From: Bradyrhizobium sp. LLZ17 | GTDB taxonomy: Bacteria > Pseudomonadota > Alphaproteobacteria > Rhizobiales > Xanthobacteraceae | Assembly: GCF_041200145.1 (NCBI RefSeq) | Contig: NZ_CP165734.1 | Span: 558,001-622,000, forward strand | DNA length: 64,000 bases | Reading direction: 5' to 3' | Part shown: positions 62,032 through 64,000 of the stretch, piece by piece | Layout: each line of letters begins with the position of its first letter | How positions within the stretch are numbered: position 1 is the stretch's first letter | Notes under the pieces: generated by a model | Databases searched by the model: none | Told to the model about the DNA's origin: nothing | Seen by the model: only the letters and a program-made list of their open reading frames with translations | Program-made: the position numbers and the translations under genes

Positions 62032-62384
62032 AGCAATCTCAATGACTTAGCAGGAATTCGACGGGGCCGCGCTACCGGAAAATTGGCCCTAGGTAGCGCC
62101 CGGGTAGCAGCGCGATAGTTGTCCGCCATCTCCAGCAGGTCGGCTCGTTCCAATCTTTCGCCAGTTCCGGTTCAGCCGCTCGATGCGCCCGAGCTCGTCG
62201 ATGTCGTGCCGGACTTTCGCGACCGAACCGGGACGGGAGTGGCTTTACGAGAAATTAGGACCGATTAGGTCTTATCCGTCGTTCGACTAGATCGCCCAAG
62301 TCAACTCTGCGAAGGTCGGGTACCGACATCCTTCCGCGCCACATAGATACTGCGTAACATAGCCGCGAAACGCCGCGAGGTTGC
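62032..62384. other. post-tRNA-Trp region with motif and a decayed frame
   Basis: It starts with the post-tRNA motif (62039-62051). On the minus strand, 62235-62100 holds a short protein-like frame (VRHDIDELGRIERLNRNWRK) that ends without a start in the window, possibly the tail of a lost gene. The rest shows nothing. It looks like the eroded left edge of an island. Confidence 0.4.
62039..62051 (+). repeat. post-tRNA motif TCAATGACTTAGC
   Basis: Identical to 21440-21452 after tRNA-Gly; 7 nt after the tRNA-Trp CCA. Confidence 0.6.
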
Positions 62385-62654
62385 ATGCCATCTGAAAAGA
62401 AAATTAAGATTGAGTTCGTGCCAGGCCAAATCGTTGAAGGCCACGAAGTGAGTGTGGACGAGTCGACTGAGAAGTGGAGCGAATATATGCTGTCCGATGG
62501 TACCGTCTTGCGCGGTAAGATCACGATCATCGGCGCCGTCAGGGTCGAGGGCCATTGGGATCCTCAAGGAAACCCCATGTACCAGATGAACATGGCGCCC
62601 ACGGTCGTAATTTCGAGTTCTCCTGACAGGTTGAAGCAGAGAACAGGCAAATGA
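62385..62654 (+). CDS. small hypothetical protein, first gene of the three-gene cassette
   Basis: An 89-residue protein (MPSEKKIKIEFVPGQIVEGH...), Lys/Glu/Val-rich and predicted as a small all-beta fold: EYMLSDGTVLRGKITIIGAV, RVEGHWDPQGNPMYQMNM. No family recognised. It resembles small proteins that precede similar cassettes elsewhere, from memory. Its TGA overlaps the next ATG (ATGA), implying coupled translation. Composition is clearly less GC-rich than the genes before tRNA-Trp, suggesting horizontal origin. Confidence 0.65.
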   Translation: MPSEKKIKIEFVPGQIVEGHEVSVDESTEKWSEYMLSDGTVLRGKITIIGAVRVEGHWDPQGNPMYQMNMAPTVVISSSPDRLKQRTGK

Positions 62655-63160
62655 GATTGCGCACTCAAACCAACAAATTGGTTACTCAATACGCGGTCAA
62701 TGCTTGTGCTCTCGAAAAGGTTCGGGAGACTGAGCAGTTTAGCCTGCTAACTGGGGCTTCCTTTGCGCCGATCGAATGTCGCACCATCTCATTCATGGGT
62801 TATCAGACCATCGGCCTGACGGTAGTGTGCGAGATGGACAGCACAAAGGTGCTGGTAGATCACGACTGGGCACTCTTCCAGGAGCTGGTGCGGCAATGGC
62901 ATAGTCAGCGGGGCACAACATCTTCGCCGCTCGACATGGCGATGTGTCCTGCCTATCAGCAAATGCTCGCAATGGGCGAGCGCGCTGTACCTCTTATTCT
63001 GAAGCAATTAGAGCTTGAAAGCGATGACCCAGATCATTGGTTCTGGGCACTGAATTTTCTTACCGGTGAAGATCCCGTCCAAGATGAAGATCGCGGAAAT
63101 ATGAGAAAGATGAGTGCCGCATGGCTGCGCTGGGGCCGCAACAACCTACTTGTGATTTAA
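62651..63160 (+). CDS. hypothetical protein with a WFWALNFLTGEDP-type C-terminal module, second gene of the cassette
   Basis: 169 residues. The first half (YAVNACALEKVRETEQFSLL, SFMGYQTIGLTVVCEMDSTK) has no recognisable fold. The second half, SPLDMAMCPAYQQMLAMGER, AVPLILKQLELESDDPDHWF and WALNFLTGEDPVQDEDRGN then MSAAWLRWGRNN, matches a small helical module I have often seen next to DUF7689-type proteins. Function unknown. It overlaps the upstream gene by 4 bp and the downstream gene by 40 bp, so the three genes form a tight operon. Confidence 0.7.
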   Translation: MRLRTQTNKLVTQYAVNACALEKVRETEQFSLLTGASFAPIECRTISFMGYQTIGLTVVCEMDSTKVLVDHDWALFQELVRQWHSQRGTTSSPLDMAMCPAYQQMLAMGERAVPLILKQLELESDDPDHWFWALNFLTGEDPVQDEDRGNMRKMSAAWLRWGRNNLLVI

Positions 63161-63675
63161 CCGGGGGAAGTTGGAGGCAGGCTGACCATCCAAAACTGAA
63201 TGACAATAATGGTCGCGTCACCAGTCCGAAGAAAAACTCCTACAACTGCATAGCTTGGGCCGCCACCGGGTCTACGGAGTCCGAGTGGTGGTGGCCCACG
63301 CTTCCGGGCATGCCAAAAGTTAGCTATTGGCCGCCTGAAGCGCCATCGGAACTCACGATCTCAGCGTTCGAAAAGGCCTTCCAAAGCGTGGGTTATGCCA
63401 GCTGCAAGGATGGCAAGCCTGAAGAAGGATTCGAGAAGATCGCACTTTATGCGAAGAAAACTCCATCCGGACCGATCCCAACTCATGCGGCCCGCCAACT
63501 CGCTGGTGGGAAGTGGACGAGCAAAATGGGACCCCTTCAGGACATAGAGCATCACAAGCCGGGGCACGTGACAGGCCCCGTATACGGAGCAGTAGTTGGT
63601 TACATGAAGCGGAGGCTTCAGGACCCTCTGACAACCGCGGAGGACGCCGGTCCTTCGCAAGCTAACGAAAGCTGA
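63121..63675 (+). CDS. DUF7689-like protein with papain-like Cys/His pattern, third gene of the cassette
   Basis: 184 residues. A likely catalytic Cys43 in NSYNCIAWAATGSTESEWWW, an aromatic WP-rich loop, AFEKAFQSVGYASCKDG, GFEKIALYAKK and a probable catalytic His122 in PTHAARQLAGGKWTSKMG, followed by DIEH. The order Cys ... His ... W-T-S-K-x-G is what papain-like NlpC/permuted cysteine peptidases show, so I infer a cysteine hydrolase or an inactive relative; no activity is known. The ATG at 63121 lies within the previous gene and is the only good start. No signal peptide, hence cytoplasmic unless delivered otherwise. A toxin, defence or modification role is possible but unproven. Confidence 0.7.
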   Translation: MAALGPQQPTCDLTGGSWRQADHPKLNDNNGRVTSPKKNSYNCIAWAATGSTESEWWWPTLPGMPKVSYWPPEAPSELTISAFEKAFQSVGYASCKDGKPEEGFEKIALYAKKTPSGPIPTHAARQLAGGKWTSKMGPLQDIEHHKPGHVTGPVYGAVVGYMKRRLQDPLTTAEDAGPSQANES

Positions 63676-63797
63676 TAGCCCGAAGATACTAAGCTTATCC
63701 CATTTTCCACACCCACGACGCGCAGTAGCTCTCGCGCGCTCCGAGGCCCAAGCCATTGACGATTTGACTCTCGCCGGCGCCTCGTTTGGATGGCGGC

Positions 63798-64000
63798 ATG
63801 AGCAAGGCGGAGAACCGGGCGGCTGCGAAAGCCTATCACCAGGAGCAAGAACGGAAGCGCCGAGAACTAGCACGGGCTGAAGCTATCAAAGCGGACCTGG
63901 TCGAGCTCGAGCGGCTTCGGCGCTACCTGATGTTCGGCAAGAAGGTCGGCGAACCGGCGCACGAGCTCATCGACGCAATTGATGACTATGTGCAGAAGCT
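63798..64000 (+). CDS. partial coiled-coil protein of unknown function (runs off the window)
   Basis: An ATG at 63798 with GGATGG before it opens a frame of 67 codons that is still open at the right edge. The sequence (MSKAENRAAAKAYHQEQERK, then LVELERLRRYLMFGKKVGEP) is rich in Lys, Arg, Glu and Ala, predicted as a long helix/coiled coil, with a possible small domain after it (AHELIDAIDDYVQKL). No family recognised. It follows the cassette by 122 bp and may belong to the same island. Confidence 0.55.
   Translation, partial: MSKAENRAAAKAYHQEQERKRRELARAEAIKADLVELERLRRYLMFGKKVGEPAHELIDAIDDYVQK

Noticed and set aside
61875..62153. Minus-strand 92-codon frame over tRNA-Trp
   Set aside because: Central part is the translated tRNA; only the extreme upstream part could be a gene remnant, and it is in another frame.

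Overview
The window looks like chromosomal DNA of an alphaproteobacterium of the Bradyrhizobium type. By eye it is GC-rich, RBS motifs are mostly GGAGG-like with frequent GTG and TTG starts, and the gene content fits the group: TRAP and MHS transporters, many CoA-linked enzymes, small Tyr/Gly-rich secreted proteins, an ECF sigma/NrsF pair, and dispersed palindromic repeats carrying CGTCATTCCGG or GTCCCGGACGCGG cores. This assignment is inference from sequence character, not a database match.

Layout. 1-7.7 kb: an IS-like remnant, then a GntR regulator divergent from a TRAP transporter, a type II dehydroquinase paralogue and a barrel protein, followed by two broken genes (a shikimate-dehydrogenase remnant and a frameshifted FAD dehydrogenase). 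It reads as a decaying quinate/shikimate-type catabolic locus. 8-21 kb: more ordinary chromosome with tRNA-Thr, small secreted proteins, rlmB, tRNA-Tyr, an LLM oxidoreductase, a UvrD-type helicase, and a solute-binding protein divergent from a frameshifted hybrid histidine kinase. 21.4-28.7 kb: a segment bounded by tRNA-Gly and a 46-bp exact copy of its 3' half, holding a winged-helix/TPR regulator and a 1527-residue repetitive autotransporter; no integrase is visible. 29-31.5 kb: a thioredoxin/CcdA/ECF sigma/NrsF operon behind a GTAACC-N16-CGAAC promoter. 32-45 kb: an LTA-synthase-like protein, a xylulokinase/sugar ABC operon, gmd-fcl for GDP-fucose, an FNT transporter pseudogene and a PQQ-type sugar dehydrogenase. 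45-62 kb: MFS carriers, a BKACE enzyme, a CaiB-type CoA transferase, RidA, and a TetR/acyl-CoA dehydrogenase/APH kinase/SDR/phosphatase set resembling a split ACAD10/11 module, interspersed with repeat palindromes and a small GIY-YIG nuclease gene flanked by inverted repeats. 62 kb to the end: tRNA-Trp followed by visibly lower-GC accessory DNA with a tightly coupled three-gene cassette whose last protein has a papain-like Cys/His pattern.

Two window-wide patterns stand out. At least seven genes carry single-base frameshifts next to G/C-rich positions or short G/C runs, so some breaks may be sequencing errors. A 13-bp sequence, TCAATGACTTAGC or a close variant, lies 5-7 nt beyond the 3' end of tRNA-Thr, tRNA-Gly, the partial tRNA-Gly copy and tRNA-Trp.
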